From Helicobacter valdiviensis (GTDB lineage Bacteria > Campylobacterota > Campylobacteria > Campylobacterales > Helicobacteraceae), in NCBI RefSeq assembly GCF_003245365.1, contig NZ_NBIU01000002.1, positions 62,001-126,000 of the forward strand: a DNA stretch of 64,000 nucleotides. Direction: 5' to 3'. Position numbers and translations under genes: made by a program. The notes beneath the pieces were generated by a model. The model saw only the letters and a list, made by a program, of their open reading frames with translations. It made no database searches and had not been told where the DNA came from. How positions within the stretch are numbered: the stretch's first letter is position 1; every line of letters begins with the position of its first letter. This document shows positions 17,166-25,835 of this stretch, in pieces.

Positions 17166-18989
17166 ATGATTAATAGACAATTTTATCTTTTTATCTTTGT
17201 TTTTGTTGTTTTTTGGGGAATTCTGTTTTTTCGCATTTTCCATATTGGCATTATTTCACATGAAGACTATGAGAAGCAAGCTTTAAATAATACTTTAAGA
17301 ACAGAACCTATTATTCCTTTTAGGGGTCAAATTTTAGATAGATATGGGCTTCCACTAGCTACAAATATGGTAAATTTCAATATAGCTCTTCCTCCACGCC
17401 TTTCTTTAAAAAGCAATTTACCTATTTTAGAAAAAGAAATTGATAAAATTTTAGAATTCTTTCCACAATATTCTAAGCAAGAATTGATAACAAAATATAA
17501 AAAAAATGATTCGCCTTATAGTCATGATCTTATTAATGTTATTGAATTTGTAGAACATGATTTTATCTTAAAGCACCACACACACATTTTGCAAAGTGAA
17601 AATATAAGAATAATTCCTACCGCTAAGCGTCTTTATCCTAATAATTCAAGTGCTTCCCATGTGATTGGTTATATTAATAAAGCTAATCAAAAGGATATAG
17701 AAAGAGAGCCTATAGCACAATACACAAAAATTATTGGCAAAGAAGGGCTAGAGCGACAATATGATAATTTTTTACAAGGAAAAATCGGAAGTCGCGTTAT
17801 TAAAGTAACCGCCTTTAACAAAGAAATTGAAACCCTTTCTTATAAAGAAGCTAGTGATAACCAAGATTTAATTACAACGCTAGATATTAAAATCCAAAAG
17901 AAAATGGATGAAATTTTTACAGGCTATAATGGTGCTGCAATCATTATGGATGCTTCAAATGGTGAGATACTAGCAGCAGGTAGTTATCCTGAATATAATC
18001 TCAATCATTTTGTGGGTGGTATCTCTCATGATAATTGGAATACTTTGCTTAATAGTCCTTATAAGCCACTAATTAATAAGTTTATTAATGGGCTTTATCC
18101 TCCAGGCTCTGTTATAAAAATGGGAATGGGATTAGCTTTTTTAGAAAATAGCGATATTGATGAATTTAGCGAACTAAAAACACCGCCTTTTGTAGAAGTT
18201 GGAGGTAGAAAATTCCGTGATTGGAAAGAGGGAGGACATGGAAGTGCTGATCTTTTTAAAGCATTAAAGCGTAGTGTGGATGTGTATTTTTATCTTCTAG
18301 CTCAAAAGAGTGATTTTGAAAAAATCGCAAATGTGATTAAACAAATGGGGTTTGGGCAAAAAAGCGGTGTAGATTTAGCAAATGAATCTGTTGGAATTGT
18401 TCCTTCTCCTTCTTTAAAAAAATCAAAATATAAACAAGATTGGTATGTGGGAGATAGTATTGTGAGTTCTATTGGGCAAGGTTTATTTTTAGTTACTCCT
18501 ATGCAAGTGGCAAACTATACTGCCCTTATTGCAACTGGGAAATTGCCTATTCCTCATTTTGTAAAAGCTGTTGGCGATGAAGAAATACAAAGGGAAAGCA
18601 AAGATGTTTTAAATGATTTTCAAAAAAGTAAATTAAAAGTTTTAAGAGAAGGTATGTATCAGGTATGCAGTGAAGTGGGAGGAACTGCATTTTATGCCAC
18701 AAGAGAATCTAAAGCACTTTTGGCTTGTAAAACCGGAACAGCACAAGTAGTAGGCATCTCGCAAACCGATAAAGAGCGTATCAAAGAAAAAGATATGGAA
18801 TATTTTCATCGCTCACAAGCTTGGATTACAGGTTTTTTGCCTGCAGATAATCCACGCTATGTAATTACTATTATGGTAGAGCATGGTGGAAGCGGTTCTG
18901 GCACAGCAGGACCTATTTTAGCTAAACTTGCAAATACTCTTGTAGATTTTGGCTATGTTGCACCCAAAAAATCTAAAAAGGAGCAATAA
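17166..18989 (+). CDS. mrdA: Penicillin-binding protein 2 (elongation transpeptidase)
   Basis: Class B PBP for lateral-wall peptidoglycan crosslinking. An N-terminal membrane anchor (residues ~5-28) is followed by a dimerisation domain and then the transpeptidase domain. Active-site Ser315 lies in PPGSVIKM (SxxK), the second motif is SVD in LKRSVDVYFYL as in PBP2 enzymes, and KTG is at about 522 (CKTGTAQV). 607 residues. It overlaps coaBC by 1 bp. Confidence 0.95.
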   Translation: MINRQFYLFIFVFVVFWGILFFRIFHIGIISHEDYEKQALNNTLRTEPIIPFRGQILDRYGLPLATNMVNFNIALPPRLSLKSNLPILEKEIDKILEFFPQYSKQELITKYKKNDSPYSHDLINVIEFVEHDFILKHHTHILQSENIRIIPTAKRLYPNNSSASHVIGYINKANQKDIEREPIAQYTKIIGKEGLERQYDNFLQGKIGSRVIKVTAFNKEIETLSYKEASDNQDLITTLDIKIQKKMDEIFTGYNGAAIIMDASNGEILAAGSYPEYNLNHFVGGISHDNWNTLLNSPYKPLINKFINGLYPPGSVIKMGMGLAFLENSDIDEFSELKTPPFVEVGGRKFRDWKEGGHGSADLFKALKRSVDVYFYLLAQKSDFEKIANVIKQMGFGQKSGVDLANESVGIVPSPSLKKSKYKQDWYVGDSIVSSIGQGLFLVTPMQVANYTALIATGKLPIPHFVKAVGDEEIQRESKDVLNDFQKSKLKVLREGMYQVCSEVGGTAFYATRESKALLACKTGTAQVVGISQTDKERIKEKDMEYFHRSQAWITGFLPADNPRYVITIMVEHGGSGSGTAGPILAKLANTLVDFGYVAPKKSKKEQ

Positions 18990-20203
18990 TGGATATAGGC
19001 TTTCTCCCACCTCTTTTAGAAAACAAAAAAGTGATTTTAGGCGTTAGCGGAAGTGTATCTATCTATAAATCCTTAGAGATTTTAAGAGGCTTGCAGAAGT
19101 TAGGTGCTAGTGTGCGTGTGGTTATGAGTAATGAGGCACAAAAGTTTATCCAACCCTTGCTTTTTGAAGCACTAAGCCACCATCAAGTTTTACATAAAAG
19201 TAGCCAATCTTGGAGTCAAAATCCTTGTAATCATATAGAGTTAGCTACCTTTGGGGATGTTTTTTTGATTGCTCCTGCAAGTGCAAATACAATCAATAAA
19301 TTGGCAAATGGAATTGCTGATAATCCTCTTTTGGAAACTTTTTTAGCTTATGAGGGTATTAGGCTTATTGCCCCTTCTGCAAACACTAAAATGCTAGAAA
19401 ACAAAATCACTCAAGATTCTTTAAAAAAGCTTGAAAATCTGGGAATTTGTATAATTCCCCCTCTTTGCAAAGAGCTTGCTTGCAAAACCATAGGCAATGG
19501 TGCATTAGCAGAGCCTTTAGAGATTATCTATAAACTTTTAAGAGAATGTTTTAAACAAGATTTTTGGAAACAAAAAGAAGTATGTATTAGTGGTGGAGGA
19601 AGTATTGAAGATTTAGATAGTGTGCGTTATCTTTCAAACCATTCAAGTGGTAAGATGGCTCAATATCTAAGTATTGCCTCCTATCTATTGGGAGCCAAAA
19701 CCACATATATAGGCTCTAAATTTCCTTTTATTTTGCCTCAAGAAATCAAAAAAACTCCTGTAAAAAGCACACAAGACTTTCTAAAAGAACTAAATATTTG
19801 GCAAGAAACCTCCAAAAACCACCTTTTGATTATGGCAGCAGCCATTAGCGATTATTTGCCAAAATACACACATTCTAAAAAACTAAAGAAAGAAGATTTA
19901 GGTGAAAACTGGAACTTAGAACTTATAAAAAATCTAGATATTCTAAGCACAATTCAAAAAGAAAACCAAACTACAATAGGCTTTAAGCTTGAAAGTAGTA
20001 AGGGATTAGAATCTGCAAAAAAAGCCTTAAAAAATAAAAATCTTGATGCAATTTGTCTTAATATGATTGATGAAAACTTTAGTCCTTTTAATGCAGAAAA
20101 TAATGATATTACTTTTCTTAGCAATGATACTTGTGAAAATCTAGGCAAAGGGCATAAGTTAGATTTAGCCTTTAAAATCTTAAATAAGGCAAAAAGCTTA
20201 TGA
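18989..20203 (+). CDS. coaBC: Bifunctional phosphopantothenoylcysteine decarboxylase / synthase
   Basis: Two steps of coenzyme A synthesis. The N-terminal CoaC flavoprotein domain has GVSGSVSIYK, LIAPASANTINKLANGIAD and the active-site loop ELACKTIGNGALAEP. In the substrate motif it reads IAPSANTKM rather than the usual PAMN form. The C-terminal CoaB domain begins at ISGGGSIEDLDSVRYLSN and has NHSSGKMA. 404 residues. It overlaps both neighbours. Confidence 0.94.
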   Translation: MDIGFLPPLLENKKVILGVSGSVSIYKSLEILRGLQKLGASVRVVMSNEAQKFIQPLLFEALSHHQVLHKSSQSWSQNPCNHIELATFGDVFLIAPASANTINKLANGIADNPLLETFLAYEGIRLIAPSANTKMLENKITQDSLKKLENLGICIIPPLCKELACKTIGNGALAEPLEIIYKLLRECFKQDFWKQKEVCISGGGSIEDLDSVRYLSNHSSGKMAQYLSIASYLLGAKTTYIGSKFPFILPQEIKKTPVKSTQDFLKELNIWQETSKNHLLIMAAAISDYLPKYTHSKKLKKEDLGENWNLELIKNLDILSTIQKENQTTIGFKLESSKGLESAKKALKNKNLDAICLNMIDENFSPFNAENNDITFLSNDTCENLGKGHKLDLAFKILNKAKSL

Positions 20204-20955
20204 TTAAACAAATGGCACAAGTAGCAAACCTCCATAATAAGCTACAAGCCTCCAATAATCCTACGCAATTTAATGCTACCCTCCCTATTAAGCTTGAAGT
20301 GTTAGAAAAATATCAAGGTATCCGTTATATGATAAAAGTAGGAAATGTGGCTATGGAAACTAAAAGCGTTAAAGAGCTTGAAGTGGGAAAAAATTATTGG
20401 GCACTTATGGGGAAATCTAATGGTTCTATTACGCTATCTAACCTCATAAAACAGCCCAATTTACTTAAAGAAACCAATACACCCTTAAAATTAAATCCCG
20501 AACTTTTAGAGAAATTTTTACAAGATGGAGCAAATCCTTTTGAGGCAATGAAGCAATTTGTGGGTGAAAGAATGGCAAGTGCTGAATCTAAATGGGAATT
20601 TGCCTTTCTTAGCCATATGCTAATGTCCCTAAAACATAAAGTTTTAACGCTTCCGCTCCATTATGATGATGAAAAAAAAGATGGTTTTTTACAGCTTAAA
20701 AAAAGAAAAGTTCAAGAATTGGAGGTTTTAGAATTTTATTCTGTGTTTGCAAATCTTGGTGCTACCTCTGGAATTTTAAGAAATTCTAATGAAGGTGTGA
20801 AGCTTGATATTAGTGTTATGTATGAGAGTGTAGCAAGGTTACTTAAAAACAATTTAGATGAACTTGCTTTCATTCAAAAAGTTAATATTAATGTAGATTC
20901 TTCTATTGCTCCACTTTATGATTTTAGTGATCAACTTTTGGATTTAGAGGGTTAA
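20200..20955 (+). CDS. Conserved hypothetical protein between coaBC and uppS
   Basis: A 251-residue soluble protein with no signal or membrane segment. The same gene order (dfp, hypothetical, uppS) occurs in C. jejuni. The C-terminal third (LHYDDEKKDGFLQLKKRK..., then NNLDELAFIQKVNINV) weakly recalls the FliK-type hook-length C-terminal fold, a speculative reading. The ATG overlaps the coaBC stop. Confidence 0.7.
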   Translation: MIKQMAQVANLHNKLQASNNPTQFNATLPIKLEVLEKYQGIRYMIKVGNVAMETKSVKELEVGKNYWALMGKSNGSITLSNLIKQPNLLKETNTPLKLNPELLEKFLQDGANPFEAMKQFVGERMASAESKWEFAFLSHMLMSLKHKVLTLPLHYDDEKKDGFLQLKKRKVQELEVLEFYSVFANLGATSGILRNSNEGVKLDISVMYESVARLLKNNLDELAFIQKVNINVDSSIAPLYDFSDQLLDLEG

Positions 20956-21621
20956 ATGCTTCATTTAGCAATTATTATGGATGGCAATGGTAGATGGGCA
21001 ACTCTAAAAAATAAACCACGCCATTATGGACATAAAGAAGGTGCTAAAAAAATTAGAGAAATTACACAAAGTTGTCTAAAACTAGGGGTTAATCATCTCA
21101 CTCTTTATGCTTTTTCTACAGAAAATTGGAAACGCCCTAAAAGTGAGGTGGATTTTTTAATGAAGCTTTTAGAGCAATATTTAAAATCTGAAAAAAACAC
21201 TTACAAAAATAATGGTATTGCTTTTAAGGGTATTGGAGATTTGAGTATTTTTTCTCCAAAACTTCAAAAACTTATTCAGGATTTAGAAGAGGAAACTAAA
21301 GATGGGGCTAAGCTTACACAATATCTTGCATTAAATTATGGCGCAAAGGATGAAATTATTCGCACATTTAAAAAGCTAAGTGCTAGTGCAATTTCTTTTA
21401 ATGAAGAGAATATCAAAAAACATCTTGATAATCCACAAGATGTGGATATTCTAATAAGAACAGGAGGAGATTGCCGTCTTTCTAATTTTCTTTTATGGCA
21501 ATGTGCTTATGCAGAACTCTTTTTTACCAAAACACTTTGGCCAGATTTTAATAAAGAAGAACTAGAACAAATTATTCAGGAATTTCACAACAGAGAAAGG
21601 AGGTTTGGGGGGTTAAAATAA
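20956..21621 (+). CDS. uppS: Undecaprenyl diphosphate synthase
   Basis: Cis-prenyltransferase making the C55 lipid carrier for peptidoglycan and O-chains. The motif IIMDGNGRWA holds the catalytic Asp. YAFSTENWKRP, ALNYGAKDEIIR and the C-terminal LIRTGGDCRLSNFLLWQ...ELFF are all present. Length is 221 residues, slightly short but complete. It is the last gene of the envelope operon. The 289 bp that follow are A+T-rich with no recognisable gene. Confidence 0.96.
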   Translation: MLHLAIIMDGNGRWATLKNKPRHYGHKEGAKKIREITQSCLKLGVNHLTLYAFSTENWKRPKSEVDFLMKLLEQYLKSEKNTYKNNGIAFKGIGDLSIFSPKLQKLIQDLEEETKDGAKLTQYLALNYGAKDEIIRTFKKLSASAISFNEENIKKHLDNPQDVDILIRTGGDCRLSNFLLWQCAYAELFFTKTLWPDFNKEELEQIIQEFHNRERRFGGLK

Positions 21622-21910
21622 TTTCTTTAAATAATATTAAAATATTGCTAATTTATAATTCCCAATATATTTTAGTATCTAAAAATAAAGGAATAAGTGC
21701 ATTGTTGGTCTTATTTTTAAGTTCTTAAAATAGCAATAAACTAAATAATTAAATTTAAAAGCAAGTATAATACAAGAACAGCCAGTATTAAAGAGATAAA
21801 TTTTATAGAAATTTTTTTATATTTGCTTTTGGCTATTGGATAGAAGCTTGGTTTTTATTATATTTCAATTTTTTAAATTGGATTAAATATTTAGGAAATT
21901 TAAATAGCCC

Positions 21911-23146
21911 CTATGCCCTTATCTCCTTATCTTTACTCTTTAACACTTCTTTTAAGATACCATCACTTTTAGTCTCTATATAAGGATTATTGACTAAATT
22001 CAATCCTCTTTTATTTTGCAATTCTTGATTTTCTTTTTCTAGCTTTTCTCTTTGCTCTAACATATCAAAAAAGCTTTGTGTGCTATCAAAGTTAGAATAC
22101 TTAGCATTTAGAGGTAACAATAAATCATCATTATTTGTTCCATATTCTATTTTTACATCAATACAAGCTACATCCATTGTAACATTAGAACCCCAACCAT
22201 AAACACTATTTGGGTCTTTACTTTCTGGCTCCCAAGAAACTTTAGTTCCATTAAGCTCTATGCTATTAGCTCCTGAATAAAAAGATAATACATCAACAAT
22301 AGCATCTGTAATCTTTTCTTGTTCTTCTTTTGAAAGCATATCAGTAACTTGTGAGAAGAAAGCATAACCACTCATTTCCATTTTTTGGTATCTATATATG
22401 CCAACACCTTGTCTTAATTCTAAAATTAACTCTTCATCAATATTTTCACCTTGAAAATTTTCTCGCATTTTTGCTAAAAATTTTTCAAAACTTTTATCAA
22501 GTTCTTCTCCCTCTGTTCTAATTCCATAATCTATTAATAATCTCTCTATTCTTTCATCAGATTGCAAATTGGCTATTTCTTTACTAGGCTTATAATCTCC
22601 ACTAAAACCACCATTAGTATAAAAGTCATATTCTTTTTTCATAGTGTCTTCCATAAGCTTTGGATTTTTCTTATAAAGCTCTAGCATAATAGAATCCATT
22701 TGCTTATTTAAAAACTCTTGTGCTTCCTCTGCTTCTTTTAGGGTAACCTTTTTAGTAGCTTTTTCTTGCAATTTAGTATCTATTTTATTGATAAAGCTTT
22801 TATCTTGAAGAAAAAAACTGCCTGATGAAATAATAGTTTCTACATTAGGGTATTTTTTTCTATAATCCTTATCTATTTTTTCAATCACACCATTTATTAA
22901 GATATCTTTATCATTAACATTATAAAAAATAGAGGTTCTCCAAGCTTGTTGAGTAATGCGTGTTTGATTCCTTATCTTTTCTAAAATCTCATTATCACTT
23001 AAATTTGTTTGCTCTTTATTATTGCCTTGCAAGGATATAAAAACATCATCTTGAGTATTAGAAGTTTTAGGATTAGAAGTCTTATATAGGCTTGTGTAAG
23101 CCCCATTTAAAACATAACTGTTATAAGCATTAGATACACTTGCCAT
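21911..23146 (-). CDS. Protein of unknown function, paralogue B (RpoN-promoted)
   Basis: A 411-residue homologue of the protein at 8663-9844. It has the same Ser/Thr/Asn-rich N-terminus, the same central block and the same coiled-coil C-terminus (MLEQREKLEKENQELQNK), but different sequence in the intervening segments (about residues 70-130 and 185-330). No signal peptide or membrane segment. Its promoter starts at the stop codon of the double-glycine-leader gene. The mosaic pattern suggests gene conversion at the ends and diversification of the middle. Confidence 0.75.
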   Translation of the reverse strand: MASVSNAYNSYVLNGAYTSLYKTSNPKTSNTQDDVFISLQGNNKEQTNLSDNEILEKIRNQTRITQQAWRTSIFYNVNDKDILINGVIEKIDKDYRKKYPNVETIISSGSFFLQDKSFINKIDTKLQEKATKKVTLKEAEEAQEFLNKQMDSIMLELYKKNPKLMEDTMKKEYDFYTNGGFSGDYKPSKEIANLQSDERIERLLIDYGIRTEGEELDKSFEKFLAKMRENFQGENIDEELILELRQGVGIYRYQKMEMSGYAFFSQVTDMLSKEEQEKITDAIVDVLSFYSGANSIELNGTKVSWEPESKDPNSVYGWGSNVTMDVACIDVKIEYGTNNDDLLLPLNAKYSNFDSTQSFFDMLEQREKLEKENQELQNKRGLNLVNNPYIETKSDGILKEVLKSKDKEIRA

Positions 23147-23182
23147 TGCTAAACCCCTTTATTATGATTTATTTATAAAGGA

Positions 23183-23202
23183 GTAAGCAAAAGGTGTTCC
23201 TT
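23183..23202 (-). promoter_or_regulatory. Sigma-54 (RpoN) promoter for paralogue B
   Basis: On the minus strand, GGAACACCTTTTGCTTACTC has GG at 23200-23199 and GC at 23188-23187, the exact 10-base spacing. It is identical, apart from one base, to the element at 8607-8624 and directly follows the stop codon of the upstream gene. Confidence 0.8.
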
Positions 23203-23743
23203 ATCTAGAGTATCTGCTTCTGTAATTGTTCCTCCAATATCTGTCAGCGTCTGTATATATGTAATGATTAAGTCCATCTTTAATCTGATTTTTATATTTT
23301 GCAAGCAATTGATTTGCATAATATCTGTCAGCTGGGCGTGTATATACAGGATTGTATTGATTAACACCAATAAATGAATAGCTGAGCGAATTACTACCAC
23401 AACAAGAATAAGTTAGTGTAGCTTGAATCATAGCTTTGTATCTTCTACTACCATCATCTACATTTAATGGAAGTAGTTCATTCCTAACATTTTCTCCTAA
23501 TTGGTAATAAGCAGTATAAGAAACTTTAGTGCCAGAATTGTTTCTTTTGCCATATTGATGCCAAGCATTTCCAACTATGTATACTCCTCCCACAATCTCA
23601 TTCATTTCTTGATTGCTAAGAGCTTTCACCCCTAATGAACTTTCATTAGCTTTTCCATTAGTAGCAAGAGAGATTAAGTCTGTTGCATTGGCTCCACTTA
23701 TAAGTCCTAAAGCTATAAGACTACCACATAACAACTTTTTCAT
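23201..23743 (-). CDS. Secreted protein with double-glycine-type leader
   Basis: A 180-residue protein. Residues 1-20 (MKKLLCGSLIALGLISGANA) form a Sec signal peptide. After a short linker, residues 41-53 read ALSNQEMNEIVGG, the pattern of a bacteriocin-type double-glycine leader (L-S-x2-E-M/L-x2-I/V-x-GG). The part after GG53 is rich in Tyr, Asn, Ser and Arg, with a Cys-Cys pair, and ends in a Tyr/Arg-rich tail. AAGGAG precedes the start. It may be a substrate of the C39 peptidase at 9848-10405. No immunity gene is visible and the function is unknown. Confidence 0.7.
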   Translation of the reverse strand: MKKLLCGSLIALGLISGANATDLISLATNGKANESSLGVKALSNQEMNEIVGGVYIVGNAWHQYGKRNNSGTKVSYTAYYQLGENVRNELLPLNVDDGSRRYKAMIQATLTYSCCGSNSLSYSFIGVNQYNPVYTRPADRYYANQLLAKYKNQIKDGLNHYIYTDADRYWRNNYRSRYSR

Positions 23744-23984
23744 TGTAACTCCTTGTAAAATATAAGATACAAATTCATTCTATCTAAAGCTTAATCATAA
23801 AACAACTATATTATGATTAAGTTATTAGTTTTTATAGGATTGTTTCTAAATAACTCAAAAGCATTAGAAAGTTATTATTACGCAAAGTTTTCTAAAATGC
23901 TGTAATTGGGGTAGTTTTTTAGCAGAATTGTATAAAGAAATTTAGAAATTTGAATAAGATTTGAAAGTTTTAAGCTAATAAGAG

Positions 23985-23990
23985 TATAAT
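23985..23990 (+). promoter_or_regulatory. Probable -10 box of trxA
   Basis: TATAAT lies 41 bp upstream of the trxA ATG in otherwise featureless A+T-rich intergenic sequence (287 bp, divergent from the double-glycine-leader gene). Confidence 0.5.
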
Positions 23991-24030
23991 TGTAAGGATA
24001 AAAATTATTATTTACAAGGAGACAGAAATT

Positions 24031-24348
24031 ATGGCTGGTTATATTGAATTAACAGAGCAAAATTTTGAAGAAACAATTAAAGATGGCGTTGTAATGGTTG
24101 ATTTTTGGGCACCTTGGTGTAATCCATGCAAAATGATTTCACCAGTGATTGACAAGCTTGCAGTTGAATATGCAGGAAAAGCAAAAATTTGTAAAGTAAA
24201 TACAGATGATCAACAAGAATTAGCAATGAAATTTGGAATTCGCTCTATCCCTACTATTTTCTTTTATAAGAATGGGCAAAAAGTGGATGAAATGATTGGT
24301 GCATCAAGCGAACAAGATTTTAGAAATAAAATTGATAGTTTATTATAA
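24031..24348 (+). CDS. trxA: Thioredoxin
   Basis: Cytosolic dithiol reductant. The active site is WAPWCNPC (Cys30, Cys33), with Asn instead of the usual Gly between the cysteines and the Pro. The cis-Pro loop is RSIPTIFFYKNG. 105 residues. It heads an operon with a small membrane protein and trxB, and ACAAGGAGA precedes the start. Confidence 0.96.
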   Translation: MAGYIELTEQNFEETIKDGVVMVDFWAPWCNPCKMISPVIDKLAVEYAGKAKICKVNTDDQQELAMKFGIRSIPTIFFYKNGQKVDEMIGASSEQDFRNKIDSLL

Positions 24349-24376
24349 GAAATTAAAATGAAAGAGGGGGCAGAGT

Positions 24377-24850
24377 TTGAAAAAATGTTGCCCTAGCTTT
24401 CCTATTGCATTTATTATTGTTTTTGCATTAGGAGCTTTTTTGTATTATCAATATTCTTTTAGAGCTGTATCAAAGATTAATTTTAAAGAAAATGGATTTT
24501 TTATACAAAAAGATGATAAAGGAATAGAATATTTTGAGCCTAAAGATTTAGAATATCAATTATGTTTTTATAGTTCTCATCAAGAAAATTGGAAAGATTT
24601 TTTAAACCAACAAAGTAAAGATTATCAAAATAAAATTTTAGCAGTAGATTTATACCAAAGTGGAATAATACAGGATAATAAAATTGTAAATTTAAAAGTA
24701 GGTAGTCATGGTTTGCTAGAACTCATTAATCGCTTTGAAATCAAGAAAGTTCCCATTTGCTTTAAGATTAAGCAAAACAAGGAAAAAAAAGAATTGTATG
24801 AGAAGCCTAAGGAGAATGGCATTTATAAGTTATTTAATTTTCAAAAATAA
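24377..24850 (+). CDS. Small membrane-anchored hypothetical between trxA and trxB
   Basis: A 157-residue protein with TTG start after GAGGGGGCAGAG. One N-terminal membrane segment (residues ~8-28) is followed by a charged, probably periplasmic domain. The extreme N-terminus has a CC pair (MKKCCPS). No family is recognised. Its place in the thioredoxin operon suggests a redox or envelope link, by context only. Confidence 0.6.
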   Translation: MKKCCPSFPIAFIIVFALGAFLYYQYSFRAVSKINFKENGFFIQKDDKGIEYFEPKDLEYQLCFYSSHQENWKDFLNQQSKDYQNKILAVDLYQSGIIQDNKIVNLKVGSHGLLELINRFEIKKVPICFKIKQNKEKKELYEKPKENGIYKLFNFQK

Positions 24851-24872
24851 ATTCTATCTATAAGGAGTTAAG

Positions 24873-25814
24873 ATGTTAGAATTAGCAATTATTGGTGGAG
24901 GTCCTGCAGGATTAAGTGCAGGATTGTATGCTACTAGAGGTGGATTAAAAGATGTGGTAATGTTTGAAAAAGGAATGCCTGGTGGACAAATAACTTCAAG
25001 CAGTGAAATGGAAAATTATCCTGGCGTTGCGGAGGTTAAAAGTGGATTTGATTTTATGCAACCATGGCAAGAGCAATGTTTTAGATTTGGGCTAAAGCAT
25101 GAAATGGCGGAAGTGAAATATATAAAAAGAAAAGAAAGCCATTTTGTATTAGTTTTAAGTGATGGTAAAGAGGTAGAAGCTAAAGCTGTGATTGTAGCGA
25201 CTGGTGGAAGCCCGAAGCGTTCAGGTGTAAAAGGCGAAGATACTTATTGGGGCAAGGGAGTTAGTTCATGTGCCACTTGTGATGGATTTTTCTATAAAAA
25301 TAAAGAAGTTGTTGTCTTAGGTGGTGGAGATACTGCAGTAGAAGAGTCTATTTATTTGGCAAAAATTTGTTCTAAAGTTACATTAATCCATAGAAGGAAT
25401 GAGTTTAGAGCATCGCCTATTACACTAGAGCGTGCTAGAAATGAGTCTAAGATTAATTTTTTAACACCTTATGTAATTGAAGAGATTTGTGGAACTAGTG
25501 AAGCAGGTGTAACAGGACTAAAACTTAAAAATTTAGAAAATCAAAGCACTATGGATTTAAAGATTGATGGAATTTTTGTTTTAATTGGCTATAATGTTAA
25601 TAACAAAGTGCTTTTAGGAGAAGATGGTAGCTCAATTTGTGCTTTAGATGAGTATGGACAAGCAATTGTAAATTTAAAAATGGAGACAAATATTCCTGGA
25701 TTATATGTAGCAGGAGATTTGCGTAAAGATGCTCCAAAGCAAGTAGTTTGTGCAGCAGCAGATGGAGCTACAGCAGCTTTAAGTGCGATTGAATATATAG
25801 AACATCATAAATAA
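24873..25814 (+). CDS. trxB: Thioredoxin reductase
   Basis: Flavoprotein that reduces TrxA with NADPH. FAD-binding GGGPAG is near the N-terminus, the redox pair is Cys133/Cys136 in [10 protein letters not shown], the NADPH fold is [11 protein letters not shown], and the C-terminal FAD motif is GLYVAGDLR. 313 residues, full length. AAGGAG precedes the start. Confidence 0.96.
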   Translation: MLELAIIGGGPAGLSAGLYATRGGLKDVVMFEKGMPGGQITSSSEMENYPGVAEVKSGFDFMQPWQEQCFRFGLKHEMAEVKYIKRKESHFVLVLSDGKEVEAKAVIVATGGSPKRSGVKGEDTYWGKGVSSCATCDGFFYKNKEVVVLGGGDTAVEESIYLAKICSKVTLIHRRNEFRASPITLERARNESKINFLTPYVIEEICGTSEAGVTGLKLKNLENQSTMDLKIDGIFVLIGYNVNNKVLLGEDGSSICALDEYGQAIVNLKMETNIPGLYVAGDLRKDAPKQVVCAAADGATAALSAIEYIEHHK

Positions 25815-25835
25815 ATCACAATAAAGGGGAACTTT

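Larger units (their letters stand above)
21901..23202. repeat. Inverted copy of the 8606-9857 promoter-gene unit
   Basis: The unit at 8606-9857 (plus orientation) recurs here in minus orientation. It runs from the RpoN promoter through the gene to GGGGCTATTTAAA just after the stop. About 240 bp at the promoter end differ at only a handful of positions, and about 170 bp at the 3' end are almost identical. The middle alternates between conserved and divergent blocks. The two arms enclose about 12 kb. Confidence 0.85.

Noticed and set aside
21622-21910. Possible RNA gene or attachment site after uppS
   Set aside because: The segment is plain A+T-rich sequence. I found no tRNA-like cloverleaf, no direct repeats and no strong hairpin.
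23173-23400. Minus-strand frame of 75 codons overlapping the double-glycine-leader gene and the RpoN promoter
   Set aside because: It overlaps a better-supported gene with signal peptide and RBS, and has no start signal of its own.
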